A stretch of 64,000 nucleotides of DNA from Roseococcus suduntuyensis (GCF_014196305.1 NZ_JACIDJ010000008.1:1-64000), one strand, 5' to 3'. Numbered from the stretch's first letter, positions 8,363 through 16,680 are shown. The notes: generated by a model from the sequence alone, not told the origin. Program-made: numbers and translations.

Positions 8363-10363
8363 TCAGAGCAGCAGTTCGGCGGGTGTCGCGGCCGGTGCGG
8401 GCACAAGGTCGCGCGCGCCGCAGTCGCGGAGGAAATCCGCGATGGCGTCCATCTCGGCGGCGGGGCGGGTGGGGTCGCGCCACTCATCGCCGCGCGCGCA
8501 GCCGCGCGGCACCCATAGGACGGTCTCGTAGCGTGCGCGGGTCAGCAGCACGCGATACTTGTTGCGAATGAAGGCGCGGGAATCCTCCTTGCCTACATTT
8601 TCCCAAGCGTCACCACTGAAGCGCCGCGGCCGCCATGCGCTGCCCGCGCGGATGAAATCCCCGCCCCAGGCCAGCCCTACCACGTCCAGTTCCAGCCCCT
8701 GACAGGCATACTCCGTGGCGGCCGCCTCCAGCGCCCCGGATGCGCGCGGGTCGGGCCATGTGTTGAGAAACCAGTTGGGCACTTCGTCCGCCGTCACTTC
8801 CGCCGCCAGGCCCTCGGCGCGCAGGCGCCGCGCGCCGGCGGCACGAACCAGACCGGCGCGGCGCTGACCGCGTGCGAAGCCGCGCAGCGCCTCCCGCATG
8901 GCGTCCAGGTCGCGCGTAAGGAAGAAGGGCAGGGCACAGGAATTGGCGATGCCGCGCGCCCAGGCCGCGTCGCCGCGCAGCACGGCGTCCACCCATTCCG
9001 CCGCCGCCGGTTCCCGCACCGACCGCATGGATGCATCGAGGTGCAGGTCCGGATCCAAGGCGAGCCAGGCGCGGGGACCTTCGGCCAAGCATTGCGCGGC
9101 CTCCTCCGCGCCCAGCACCAGGGGCGCGGCCACGGCGCGCCAGTCGCCGCGCGCCTCCAGCACGCTGCCCCATTCGGCGAGGCCGGCTTCGCCAGTATTG
9201 ATCTCCTGCCCCTGGCCGATCAGGGCCACCAGCGCCGCCCAGCCCGGCGGACGAGACATGATGTCGAGCGCATGGGCCGCTTCACTCATCGTCAGCTTCG
9301 AGGGCTTGTTCTGCGTGCCGCGGCGGGACTTCTCCGCATCCCATGCGCGCTGCGCCTCGTCGAAGACAATCAGATGCTCGGGCGGCGCGAGATATGGATC
9401 GAGCGCCCCATCCTCCAGGAAGCGGTGCACGTTCTGAAGCGCGGCCCGCGTGCGCCGATGCGCCTCGCCACGCTCGGTTCCACGCGCAATGGCGTCCCGT
9501 GCCAGCGCCTCCCTCAGCACGGCCACCAGCGGGACATTGCCGGTGAGGAACGCGGCCCGCCCCGCCCCTGCCGTGCCAAAGACGGCGTTCAACCCGCACA
9601 GCGTCTTGCCCGCGCCGGGAATGCCCGTGACGAAGATGGCCACCCGCGTACCGTCGCGCCGGGCCGCTTCCACATGGCGCAGGATGGCGCCGGAGGTGCG
9701 GTTTAGGCTGGCCGCATCGGCGCGTGCGGTCGCGATCTCGCGCACACCCGTGCGGGCGTAGAGCATGGTCGCCGCCTCGATGATGGTGGGCACGGGGCGA
9801 TAGGGCGAGACGACCCAAGCGGCGCCGTGCAGCGGCTCGGCAGGCTCCGGCAGGCTGGCCTGCACCCAGCGCAGGAGCGCGCCCAGCCCATTGGCCCCGG
9901 TGACGACGGGCTGTGTCGGTGTGGTGGGCAGGAGCCAAGGCTGAACGGGTGGATCGAAGCCCGTGATGCCGTGCGAGACCAGCACTGGAACGATGGCATG
10001 GCGGCGGCTGCCCGCGTGAAAGTCCCGTAGGTCCAGCGCGTAATCCTCTGCCTCCTTCTGGGCGGCGAGGCTCGGCGGGGCGGATTTGAACTCCAGCACC
10101 AGGATGGCGCGGTCGGTCAGGATGACGGCGTCCACGCGCTTCTCAAGGCGCAACAACTCGTATTCGAGGGCGAGGGTGAAGCCTGCGCCGCCCGTTTCCT
10201 GCAAGGCCTCGTGCAGGCAACGCAGTTGCTGCGTCCAAGCGCCTCCCTGCTCCGCGGTGCCTGGGAAGCCGCGGTCCTGCTGCGCCTTGGCGAGGCGGCC
10301 CTCGATGTCGTCCAGGTCGCGCGCCAGGAACTCCGCGCCGGTGCAGGTGAACCAAGCCCTCAT
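8363..10363 (-). CDS. nuclease-like N-domain fused to DUF2075 (SF1-type) helicase
   Basis: A 666-aa protein. Residues about 50-130 contain a PD-(D/E)xK or NERD-like pattern: D78 in VDAVIL and E91-x-K93 in LVLEFKS. From about 240 follows a DUF2075/Schlafen-group ATPase: Walker A GIPGAGKT (247-254), Walker B LIVFDEAQ (D335, E336), the late YACQGLELDVVGL motif and the arginine motif LLTRARYETVLW near the C-terminus. Such nuclease-helicase fusions occur in DNA processing and in phage defence; the role here is not known. The ATG at 10363 overlaps the upstream DMT gene stop by 4 bases, so the two are coupled. The nuclease assignment rests on motifs only. Confidence 0.75.
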   Translation of the reverse strand: MRAWFTCTGAEFLARDLDDIEGRLAKAQQDRGFPGTAEQGGAWTQQLRCLHEALQETGGAGFTLALEYELLRLEKRVDAVILTDRAILVLEFKSAPPSLAAQKEAEDYALDLRDFHAGSRRHAIVPVLVSHGITGFDPPVQPWLLPTTPTQPVVTGANGLGALLRWVQASLPEPAEPLHGAAWVVSPYRPVPTIIEAATMLYARTGVREIATARADAASLNRTSGAILRHVEAARRDGTRVAIFVTGIPGAGKTLCGLNAVFGTAGAGRAAFLTGNVPLVAVLREALARDAIARGTERGEAHRRTRAALQNVHRFLEDGALDPYLAPPEHLIVFDEAQRAWDAEKSRRGTQNKPSKLTMSEAAHALDIMSRPPGWAALVALIGQGQEINTGEAGLAEWGSVLEARGDWRAVAAPLVLGAEEAAQCLAEGPRAWLALDPDLHLDASMRSVREPAAAEWVDAVLRGDAAWARGIANSCALPFFLTRDLDAMREALRGFARGQRRAGLVRAAGARRLRAEGLAAEVTADEVPNWFLNTWPDPRASGALEAAATEYACQGLELDVVGLAWGGDFIRAGSAWRPRRFSGDAWENVGKEDSRAFIRNKYRVLLTRARYETVLWVPRGCARGDEWRDPTRPAAEMDAIADFLRDCGARDLVPAPAATPAELLL

Positions 10364-11238
10364 CCCCGAACCCTGCCAGGCCAGGTCGCCAGCAGCAAAC
10401 TTCCCATCATCAGCGCGAAGCCCGCCGCATGGACCAGGCCGAAACGCTCGCCCAGGAACACAACCGCCGTCACCGCCGCGGTGGCCGGCAGGAAGCCCGT
10501 GAAGACGCCGGCCACCCCCGCCGGCACGCGCCGCAGCCCCGCGAACCACAGCACCAGGCACAGCACGCTGGCCGTCAGCGAATGGAACACCAGCAGCCCC
10601 AGCAGCGAGGGATCGGCCAGCGCGGCCGCCGCGCCGAAGCCCGGCACCGCAAACGGCAGCAGCACCAGTGCCGAGAAGCCCTGCATCCAGAGCGAGGCGG
10701 TGAAGACCGGCACGGCCCCCGCGATGCGCTTGGCCAGCAGCACATAGATGGCCTCGCCGCACACACCGGCGAAGATCAGCAGGTTGCCCAGCGCCGAGGA
10801 GGCGCCCGCGCCGCCCCCCAGCCGAGCCAAGGTGATGGCGGCCATGCCCAGGCCGGCCAGCCCCGCCGCCAGCCATTGCCGTGCCGACAGCCGCTCACGC
10901 AGCCACAGGAAGCTGCCCAGGGCCACAACGGCGGGCAGGGTGGCCAGCACCAGCCCTCCCTCCAGCGCCGATGTCAGCCGCAGCCCCGCCAGCAGCCCCG
11001 CATTGTAGAGCGCCGTGCCGAAGACCGCCTGGAGGAACAGGTTGCGCTTCACCGCGCCCGGCACGCGCACGGCGCCATCCAGCCAGCGCGCCAGCGGCCA
11101 GAGCACGGCCACCGCCAGCGCGCAGCGCAGGAAGGCGATGAGCGCGATGGGCAAGGCCTCGGCCAGCAGCTTCGCCACCGCCACATTCGCGCCGACCAGC
11201 GCCATGGCGAGGGCAAGCTGGCTATAGGCCAGCGTCAC
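10360..11238 (-). CDS. EamA/DMT-family transporter
   Basis: A 292-aa integral membrane protein with ten predicted hydrophobic helices in two EamA repeats (about 1-140 and 145-285). The repeat junction is the glycine-rich LARLGGGAGASS stretch. Members export amino acids, nucleotide sugars or other metabolites; the substrate is unknown. Start GTG at 11238 is the only candidate ahead of the first helix. Its stop overlaps the start of the nuclease-helicase gene by 4 bases. Confidence 0.85.
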   Translation of the reverse strand: MTLAYSQLALAMALVGANVAVAKLLAEALPIALIAFLRCALAVAVLWPLARWLDGAVRVPGAVKRNLFLQAVFGTALYNAGLLAGLRLTSALEGGLVLATLPAVVALGSFLWLRERLSARQWLAAGLAGLGMAAITLARLGGGAGASSALGNLLIFAGVCGEAIYVLLAKRIAGAVPVFTASLWMQGFSALVLLPFAVPGFGAAAALADPSLLGLLVFHSLTASVLCLVLWFAGLRRVPAGVAGVFTGFLPATAAVTAVVFLGERFGLVHAAGFALMMGSLLLATWPGRVRG

Positions 11239-11278
11239 GGCAGGGGCGCGCGCCCGCTCATGCGGGCCGCGTTCCCGG

Positions 11279-11632
11279 TCATGCGGGCCGCGCCTGGGCG
11301 GGCACGCCGTGCTTCAGCCGGTCCACATCGGCCAGCTGCGCCGGGAAACCTTCGATGTAGCCCTTCGTGTCGAAGGCGAAGCCCTCGGCCTCCAGCAAGG
11401 CGCGCTGGGCGGGCTTCTCCACGCGGCCATCCACCGGCACCAGGCGGTGCCAGGGCAGGCGGTCGCGTTCGGGGCCATCGAGCATGGCGATGATGTAGGC
11501 CACATGGCGCGGCATCACGTCCAGATGCGCGCCAACCGCCGCGAAGCTCACCAGCGCGCCGCGCGGCACATGCATCGCGATGGCCAGCACATCGGCGCGG
11601 ATGCGCGCGTAATGGGGGGATTTCGGCTTCAT
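11279..11632 (-). CDS. alkyltransferase-like (ATL/MGMT-fold) DNA-binding protein
   Basis: A 117-aa protein matching the DNA-binding domain of O6-alkylguanine-DNA alkyltransferases. The active-site PCHR of true alkyltransferases reads PWHR here (residues 60-63), the hallmark of ATL proteins such as E. coli YbaZ. These bind O6-alkylguanine without repairing it and recruit nucleotide excision repair. The helix-turn-helix part (VPRGALVSFAAVGAHL, then PRHVAYIIAML) is intact, and there is no N-terminal domain. The ATG at 11632 overlaps the stop of the upstream GNAT gene by 4 bases. Confidence 0.85.
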   Translation of the reverse strand: MKPKSPHYARIRADVLAIAMHVPRGALVSFAAVGAHLDVMPRHVAYIIAMLDGPERDRLPWHRLVPVDGRVEKPAQRALLEAEGFAFDTKGYIEGFPAQLADVDRLKHGVPAQARPA

Positions 11633-12780
11633 GCCTCGCCGCCCTCGCGGCGATATGGCGAGAGTTCGGCGAGGTCGCGCATGCGTTCCATCACGGCAGG
11701 GCGTTCCGCCTCCAGGAAATTCCCCACCGCGTCCGACAGGCCCTTGTGGGCGATGAGATGCGCCGACCAGGTGGGGCTGGGCAGGTAGCCGCGCTGGATC
11801 TTGTGTTCACCCTGCGCGCCGGCCTCGACGCGGGGCAGCTTGTGCTGGATGGCGAAGTCTATGGCACGCAGATAGCACAGCTCGAAATGGAGGAATGGCA
11901 CCTCCTCCACGCAGCCCCAGTTGCGGCCATAGAGGGCCTCATTGCCCAGCAGGTTCAAGGCACCCGCCACGGGTTCGCCATCGCGCTCGGCCCACATCAG
12001 CACCACGCGCTCGCCCAGGCGGTCGCCCAGCAGGGGCCAGAATTGCGGGGTGAGGTAGGCGCTGCCCCAGCGGGAATCCACCGTGTTGCGGTAGAAGCCG
12101 TGGAAGGCGCGCCAGTGTTCGCGGGTGATTTCGTCGCCGCGCAGGGTGCGCAGCGTCAGGCCGCTCTCCGCCACCTCCCGCCGCTCGCGCCGCAGGGCCT
12201 TGCGCTTGCGTGAGGAAAGGGCCCCGAGGAAGTCCTCGAAGGTCTCGTAGCCCTGGTTGTGCCAGTGGAACTGCACGCCCAGGCGTTGCAGCCAGCCCAG
12301 TTCGCCCAGCGCCTGCCATTCCTCTTCCGTGCAGAAGGTGACATGGACCGAGGAACAGTTCAGCGCCCCCATGGCCTGGCGCATGCCCTCGGCGAGTGCG
12401 GCGACCGGCACGCCCGGCCGCCGCAGCAGACGTGGCCCCGGCACGGGGCTGAAAGGCACCGCCACCTGCAGCTTGGGGTAATAGCGCCCGCCCGCCCGCT
12501 CATAGGCATCGGCCCAGCCATGGTCGAAGACATATTCGCCATAGGAATTGGTCTTGGCATAGCAGGGGGCGCAGGCCAGCAGCGCGCCGCTCTCGTCGCG
12601 CAGCGCCAGGTGCTGCGGCAGCCAGCCGGTGCGCTGTCCCGTGCTGCCACTGTCCTCCAGCGCCGAGAGGAAGGAATGGCTGACGAAGGGGTTGTCCCCC
12701 GCGCAGGCATCCCAATCGGCCACCGGGATTTCCGCGATGGCGCGGTGCAGGCTGAGCGTCAGGGGGAGGGGCGAATCCAT
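11629..12780 (-). CDS. GNAT/FemAB-like N-acyltransferase (DUF482 type)
   Basis: A 383-aa protein of the peptidogalycan-biosynthesis or DUF482 family, which has a GNAT/FemAB-like fold. Recognisable pieces are NPFVSHSFLSALEDSGS near the N-terminus, the basic SSRKRKALRRERREV stretch, WAERDGEPVAGALNL, and VEAGAQGEHKIQRGYLP near the C-terminus. Its acceptor is not known. The ATG at 12780 is chosen; an in-frame ATG at 12789 adds three residues and cannot be excluded because the GGGGGGA ribosome site abuts 12780 directly. Coupled to the downstream ATL gene. Confidence 0.8.
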   Translation of the reverse strand: MDSPLPLTLSLHRAIAEIPVADWDACAGDNPFVSHSFLSALEDSGSTGQRTGWLPQHLALRDESGALLACAPCYAKTNSYGEYVFDHGWADAYERAGGRYYPKLQVAVPFSPVPGPRLLRRPGVPVAALAEGMRQAMGALNCSSVHVTFCTEEEWQALGELGWLQRLGVQFHWHNQGYETFEDFLGALSSRKRKALRRERREVAESGLTLRTLRGDEITREHWRAFHGFYRNTVDSRWGSAYLTPQFWPLLGDRLGERVVLMWAERDGEPVAGALNLLGNEALYGRNWGCVEEVPFLHFELCYLRAIDFAIQHKLPRVEAGAQGEHKIQRGYLPSPTWSAHLIAHKGLSDAVGNFLEAERPAVMERMRDLAELSPYRREGGEA

Positions 12781-12799
12781 TCCCCCCATGTAATGCAAT

Positions 12800-13261
12800 T
12801 CAGGCCAGTTCCAGGATGGCCTCGACCTCCACGGCGACATTGCCGGGCAGGGCGGAAACGCCCACCGCGCTGCGCGCATGGCGCCCAGCCTCGCCGAACA
12901 CGGCCACCGCGCAATCCGACGCCCCGTTGATGACCTGCGGCTGGTCGCCGAAGCCGGGGGCGGAGTTCACATAGCCCGTGATCCGCAGCACGCGCTTGAT
13001 GCCGCTGAGGTCGCCGCCCGCCGCCGCCCGCGCATGGGCGAGGATGGCGAGGAAGCAGTTCTCCGCGGCCGCCTTGGCCTCCTCCACGCTCACTTCGGCG
13101 CCCACCTGCCCGATGGGCCAGAGCTTCCCGTCACGCCGCGGCACCTGGCCCGAGACGTAGAGCGTCTTCCCGGAGATGGTGAAGGGAATGTAGTTCGCGA
13201 CCGGTGCCGCGGCCGGCGGCAGGGTCAGGCCGAGTTCGGCGAGGCGGGCTTCGGGGTTCAT
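12800..13261 (-). CDS. RidA family protein
   Basis: A 153-aa member of the RidA/YjgF superfamily, close to the longer plant- and alphaproteobacterial-type subgroup (RidA core about 130 aa). Seen are VANYIPFTISGKTLYVSGQVP near the N-terminus and the conserved C-terminal block NVAVEVEAILELA. RidA proteins hydrolyse reactive enamine/imine intermediates; some subgroups lack the catalytic arginine and are not deaminases. Here the segment before the C-terminal block reads GRHARSAVGVSALPGN, with an arginine in the usual place. ATG at 13261. It lies 20 bases downstream of the TSCPD gene on the same strand. Confidence 0.88.
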   Translation of the reverse strand: MNPEARLAELGLTLPPAAAPVANYIPFTISGKTLYVSGQVPRRDGKLWPIGQVGAEVSVEEAKAAAENCFLAILAHARAAAGGDLSGIKRVLRITGYVNSAPGFGDQPQVINGASDCAVAVFGEAGRHARSAVGVSALPGNVAVEVEAILELA

Positions 13262-13280
13262 CGCAAATTCCTTGGTGGGC

Positions 13281-14786
13281 TCAGGCCACGACCCGCAGCC
13301 GCCCGCGCCGCTCGGCAACGGGCGTCGCCGGCAGGTCCAGCGGCAGCAGCGGCGCCTGTTCCGTGGCGCGGGCGGCGGCGTCGGGCGCCACATCCTCCAT
13401 CTCCGGCTGGGGCAGGGCGCCGCCCAAGTAGTCCATGGCGAGGCGCCGGAAGGCCCAGTCCAGCACCGAGGTGGCGCGGGGAATGTCCGGGTCGCCCTCC
13501 ACCACACCGGCGGGGCCGAAGCGCGTATAGGCGAACGCGTCCACATAGGCGGCGAGCGGCACGCCCTGTGCGAGGCCGAGCGACACCGCCTGGGCGAAGC
13601 CGTCCATCAGGCTGCGATAGGCGGCCCCCTCCTTGGCCAGGCTGAAGGCGATCTCGCGCAGCTTGCCGTCCTCCTCGGAGGTGCGGAGCGCCACCCGGTG
13701 CCCGCCGATGACGACATGCAGCGTCTGGCCCAGTTGCCGGCGCAGGGGCGCGCGGGGCGCGGCGGCCGGGCGGGCGGGGGCGGGCAGGGCCACCGGGGCG
13801 GGGGCCGGTGCGCTGAGGAAGGGCGTCACCGCCTCCAGCATGAGGCGGCGCGGCGCCTCGCCCACCGGGGCCAGCAGGCGGGCCACCTGGTCCGGGGCGG
13901 CGCGGCGGGCGGCGGCGGTGGGCACGTCCACCACACCCGAGGGGGTGGAAACAGGGCGACTCGCGCCCGGTGCGGGGGCGATGCCGGCGGTCTCGGCCCC
14001 CAGCAGCGCCTCGGCGGCATCGGCGGGCGAGAGCGCCACCACGCGCGCATGGCGCAGGCCGGGGGCGCCCATGGCGGCGTCCAGCGCGGCGCGGGCGGCG
14101 GCGGCCAAGCCCGGCACGGGCGTCTCGGCGGGCGGTTCGGGCCAGATCAGCGCCACCGGTTCCCGCGCGCCCAGGCGCTGGGCGAGGCGGCCGCTCTCGG
14201 TCTCGGCCGCACCCCGGGTGATGGCCGCGATGGCGGCGGCCACCTGCCGCGCGCTCGCGCTGTCATAGGGCAGGCCCAGCCCGGCCAGCAGCCCGGCGAG
14301 GTCGGCGAAGCCCAGGCGCAGCTTCAGGGGCTTGCCGCCCGTGCTGGCGTCCAGGAAGCGCAGGCCCAGCGCGCAGGCCTCGGTGTAGCCTTCCAGGTCG
14401 AAGCCACCCTCGGGCTCCAGGAAGGCGGGCAGGTTCAGCACGAAGCGGGGCTCGCCGCGCACCTCGCCGCGCCAGCTCTCGGCACCGGGGGCGCCGCGGC
14501 GGGTCAACAGCAGCGCGCGCCAGCCCTCGGCCAGGGCGCGGGCCTCGTCGGGCGCCACCACGCCGGCCTTCTGGCCGCGGCTGAGGGCGCGGGAAATCCA
14601 ACCCTCGGCCAAGCGGCGCAGCGAGACGGGGCCATGGCCGGGCGCCAGGGCGGCGAGCGCCGTCGCGGCCTCCTCCTCCCAGGCGGCGGGCAGGGCCACG
14701 GCGCGCGGGGCGGCGTCTGGGTCCGCCCCCGCCCGCGTGCGCCGCAGCGCGAGACCTTCCCACAGCGTGCCGTCATTGCGTGCCAT
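13281..14786 (-). CDS. TSCPD-domain protein (detached ribonucleotide-reductase C-domain type)
   Basis: A 501-aa protein. Residues from about 360 form a TSCPD domain (TLHVVIGGHRVALRTS, then KLREIAFSLAKEG and SLMDGFAQAVSLGLAQGVPL), which normally sits at the C-terminus of B12-dependent ribonucleotide reductases. The first 300 residues have no reductase active-site cysteine pattern. An alanine and proline-rich linker at about 310-360 separates the parts. The protein is therefore not a reductase by itself; it may have evolved from one or regulate one. ATG at 14786. It diverges from NDUFA12 with about 140 bases between starts. Confidence 0.65.
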   Translation of the reverse strand: MARNDGTLWEGLALRRTRAGADPDAAPRAVALPAAWEEEAATALAALAPGHGPVSLRRLAEGWISRALSRGQKAGVVAPDEARALAEGWRALLLTRRGAPGAESWRGEVRGEPRFVLNLPAFLEPEGGFDLEGYTEACALGLRFLDASTGGKPLKLRLGFADLAGLLAGLGLPYDSASARQVAAAIAAITRGAAETESGRLAQRLGAREPVALIWPEPPAETPVPGLAAAARAALDAAMGAPGLRHARVVALSPADAAEALLGAETAGIAPAPGASRPVSTPSGVVDVPTAAARRAAPDQVARLLAPVGEAPRRLMLEAVTPFLSAPAPAPVALPAPARPAAAPRAPLRRQLGQTLHVVIGGHRVALRTSEEDGKLREIAFSLAKEGAAYRSLMDGFAQAVSLGLAQGVPLAAYVDAFAYTRFGPAGVVEGDPDIPRATSVLDWAFRRLAMDYLGGALPQPEMEDVAPDAAARATEQAPLLPLDLPATPVAERRGRLRVVA

Positions 14787-14925
14787 AGGGCGCAGGCTAA
14801 CCCGCCCCGCCGCCACAGGGAAGCCGGATGCGGTGGTCTGGCCACCCCAGGCCCACCATATCTTGTGGAAAAGCCGCGCGGCACTTCGGTTGGACGGCGG
14901 GCGTGTTTTGTGGGATGATGCGGTC

Positions 14926-15279
14926 ATGTCCGCTATCCGCCTTTTCTTCGCCCGCCTCACCAGCCGCAAGGTCGGCGCTGATGAGTTCGGCAATGTCTAT
15001 TACGAGTCGCGCAAGCCCATGCCGGTCTACAACCGGCCCCGCCGCCTCGTGTCGCTGGCGCGCGGCCTCGACAGTTCCTCGGTTCCGCCCGAGTGGCATG
15101 CTTGGCTGCACCACACGACCGATGCGCCGCTCTCCGGGCCCAAGCACCCCTGGCAGAAGCCCCACCGCCCGAACATGACGGGCACCCCCGGGGCCTGGCG
15201 CCCGGCCGGCCATGACTATTCGGGCGGCCGCCGCCGCATCACCGGCGGCGACTACGAGGCCTGGACGCCGGGCGGCTGA
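14926..15279 (+). CDS. NADH:ubiquinone oxidoreductase subunit NDUFA12
   Basis: A 117-aa homologue of mitochondrial complex I accessory subunit NDUFA12 (B17.2), found in alphaproteobacteria. Typical blocks are GADEFGNVYYESRK near residue 18, PPEWHAWLHHTTDAPL in the middle and the proline-rich HRPNMTGTPGAW segment. It supports assembly or stability of the peripheral arm of complex I at the inner membrane. ATG at 14926. It is followed on the same strand by mlaD, an arrangement common in alphaproteobacteria. Confidence 0.93.
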   Translation: MSAIRLFFARLTSRKVGADEFGNVYYESRKPMPVYNRPRRLVSLARGLDSSSVPPEWHAWLHHTTDAPLSGPKHPWQKPHRPNMTGTPGAWRPAGHDYSGGRRRITGGDYEAWTPGG

Positions 15280-15356
15280 GCCGCCACATGGGCGGCGTCG
15301 GGCGGTTTCGCCCGCATAAGGGTCGGGCATCTCCGCCCCGCATAAGGAATGATCGC

Positions 15357-15845
15357 ATGAAGGCCCAAAGACTGGCCGAGATCGCGACGGGTGCCGTCGT
15401 CATCGCCGTGGCCGTGTTCTTCCTGGCCTATGCCGTCGTGCAAGGCGGCCGCGCCACCGCCGCCGGCGGCGGCCTGGTGCTGACCGCCGCCTTCGACCGC
15501 GTGGACGGCCTGAACAATGGCGCCGATGTCCGCATCGGCGGCGTGCGCGTGGGCTCCGTCACCGAGATGCGGATAGACCCGCGCACCTTCCTGGCGGAAA
15601 TCACCCTCAACGTGCGCTCCGACCTGCAATTGCCGCGCGATTCCTCGGCCGAGATCCAGTCGGAATCGCTGCTGGGCGGCCGCTATATCGCCATCGTGCC
15701 GGGCGGGGCGGAGCAGGTGCTGGCCAGTGGCGGGCGCATCACCGACACCCAGGGCTCGATCAGCCTGGAAAGCCTGCTGGGCCGCTTCATCTTTTCCGTG
15801 ACCCAGATGAATCCCGGCGGCGAGGCCGCACCGGCCCCTCGATGA
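15357..15845 (+). CDS. mlaD: lipid-asymmetry MCE protein MlaD
   Basis: A 162-aa protein with one N-terminal transmembrane helix (about residues 9-28) and a periplasmic MCE domain (about 38-115; AAFDRVDGLNNGADVRIGGVRVGSV, GRYIAIVPGG given in part). MlaD hexamers link the MlaFEB ABC transporter to MlaC and move phospholipids between the membranes. ATG at 15357 has AAGGA about 8 bases upstream. The rest of the mla operon is not nearby. Its stop overlaps the next start (ATGA, 15842-15845), so the small downstream gene is probably co-translated. Confidence 0.92.
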   Translation: MKAQRLAEIATGAVVIAVAVFFLAYAVVQGGRATAAGGGLVLTAAFDRVDGLNNGADVRIGGVRVGSVTEMRIDPRTFLAEITLNVRSDLQLPRDSSAEIQSESLLGGRYIAIVPGGAEQVLASGGRITDTQGSISLESLLGRFIFSVTQMNPGGEAAPAPR

Positions 15846-16060
15846 CCGGCCTGCCCGCCATCTGGCCCGGGGCCGATGGGCAGCCCATCGCATGTCGGGA
15901 GAAGCTGAAGGTCCTGGCGGAAAACCACGAAGAGGCGGCCCAGATCCTGCAGGACACCTTCGAGGACGCACTGCTCATGGGCGTGGACGAGGCCGCGATG
16001 CGTGACATCCTGGCCGGGCTGGTGGCCGGGCTGCGCAGCCCGAAAGGGCGGGGGGCGTGA
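15842..16060 (+). CDS. small helical protein of unknown function
   Basis: A 72-aa acidic, mainly helical protein with no family I recognise (KVLAENHEEAAQILQDTF is its most distinctive part). No signal peptide or membrane segment. It overlaps mlaD by 4 bases upstream and its stop shares one base with the following start, so it sits tightly inside the mlaD-DUF2155 transcription unit. That coupling is the main evidence that it is real. Confidence 0.7.
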   Translation: MTGLPAIWPGADGQPIACREKLKVLAENHEEAAQILQDTFEDALLMGVDEAAMRDILAGLVAGLRSPKGRGA

Positions 16061-16425
16061 TGCGCCGTCTCTTCCTGGCGGCCCTGCTAGCGCTCGTGCT
16101 GCCCACGCTTGCTCAGGCGCAGGGCTGGGTCGAGCGCCGCACGGCCGAACTCCAGGCGCTGGACAAGGTGACGGCGCGCATCTCCGTGATCCGGGCCACG
16201 CTGGGCGAGCCGATGCAGTTCGGCACGCTGACCATCACGCTGCGCGCCTGCCATGCCCGCCCGCCCGATGAGGTGCCCGATGCCGCCGCCTGGCTCGAAA
16301 TCACCGATTCGCTCAGCCCGCCCAACAGCGGCCCGATTTTCCGGGGCTGGCTCTTCGCCGCGACCCCCGCGGTGAACATGCTCGAACATCCGGTCTATGA
16401 CCTGCGCGTGCTGAGCTGCCGCTGA
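16060..16425 (+). CDS. DUF2155 exported protein
   Basis: A 121-aa protein with a signal peptide (about 1-20, MRRLFLAALLALVLPTLAQA) and a DUF2155 core: ARISVIRATLGEPMQFGTL, then ITLRACHARPPDE and the C-terminal EHPVYDLRVLSC. The two conserved cysteines could form a disulfide in the periplasm. Function is unknown, but in alphaproteobacteria it commonly follows NDUFA12 and mlaD as here. ATG at 16060 (TGATG junction with the previous gene); a GTG at 16057 is an alternative one codon earlier. Confidence 0.88.
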   Translation: MRRLFLAALLALVLPTLAQAQGWVERRTAELQALDKVTARISVIRATLGEPMQFGTLTITLRACHARPPDEVPDAAAWLEITDSLSPPNSGPIFRGWLFAATPAVNMLEHPVYDLRVLSCR

Positions 16426-16450
16426 GGCGGCCCGCCCCCTTGTTCTTCAC

Positions 16451-16630
16451 GCGCCGCAGGGCCAATTTGATCTGGCGAGGCTGCCCGGTGCGTCAGGTTC
16501 AGACATCCCCAGGGCCAATACGCAACTCCCGGGAACTGGCGCTGGCCGAACCGTGGTTCGGCTATCTGGTGCCCACCTGCTTATGGCAGGCCTTGGGAGG
16601 ATGCAGACGCCAACGGCCAGGGCGGCTTCG
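16451..16630 (+). ncRNA. ssrS: candidate 6S RNA
   Basis: About 180 bases between DUF2155 and zapA that fold as a long rod on the + strand: GCCGC (16453-16457) with GCGGC (16622-16626), GGCC (16460) with GGCC (16615), TGGCG (16473-16477) with CGCCA (16608-16612), CATCC (504-508 of kb 16) with GGATG (599-603), GGGCC (512-516) with GGCCT (589-593), and an apical GCCGAACC/GGTTCGGC hairpin. Two G-U pairs favour the + strand. Size, rod shape, the following terminator and the zapA neighbour fit 6S RNA, which binds RNA polymerase. It lacks the SRP and RNase P core sequences. I could not align it to known 6S RNAs, and convergence with zapA differs from the common order. Confidence 0.5.
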
Positions 16631-16631
16631 C

Positions 16632-16680
16632 GCTAAACCCGGTTCAGCCGCAAAGCGGCTGAACCGGGTTTAGCTTTTTT
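16632..16680 (+). terminator. strong intrinsic terminator
   Basis: Perfect 20-bp stem: arm 16632-16651 (begins GCTAAACCCGG) and arm 16655-16674, with a 3-base AAA loop, then six T on the + strand. It terminates rightward transcripts, either the candidate 6S RNA or the DUF2155 unit. Confidence 0.93.

Noticed and set aside
16451-16630. SRP RNA or RNase P RNA in the DUF2155-zapA gap
   Set aside because: The conserved SRP loop (GGAAGGAAGCAGCC-type) and RNase P core (GAGGAAAGTCC-type) sequences are absent; 6S RNA fits size and context better.
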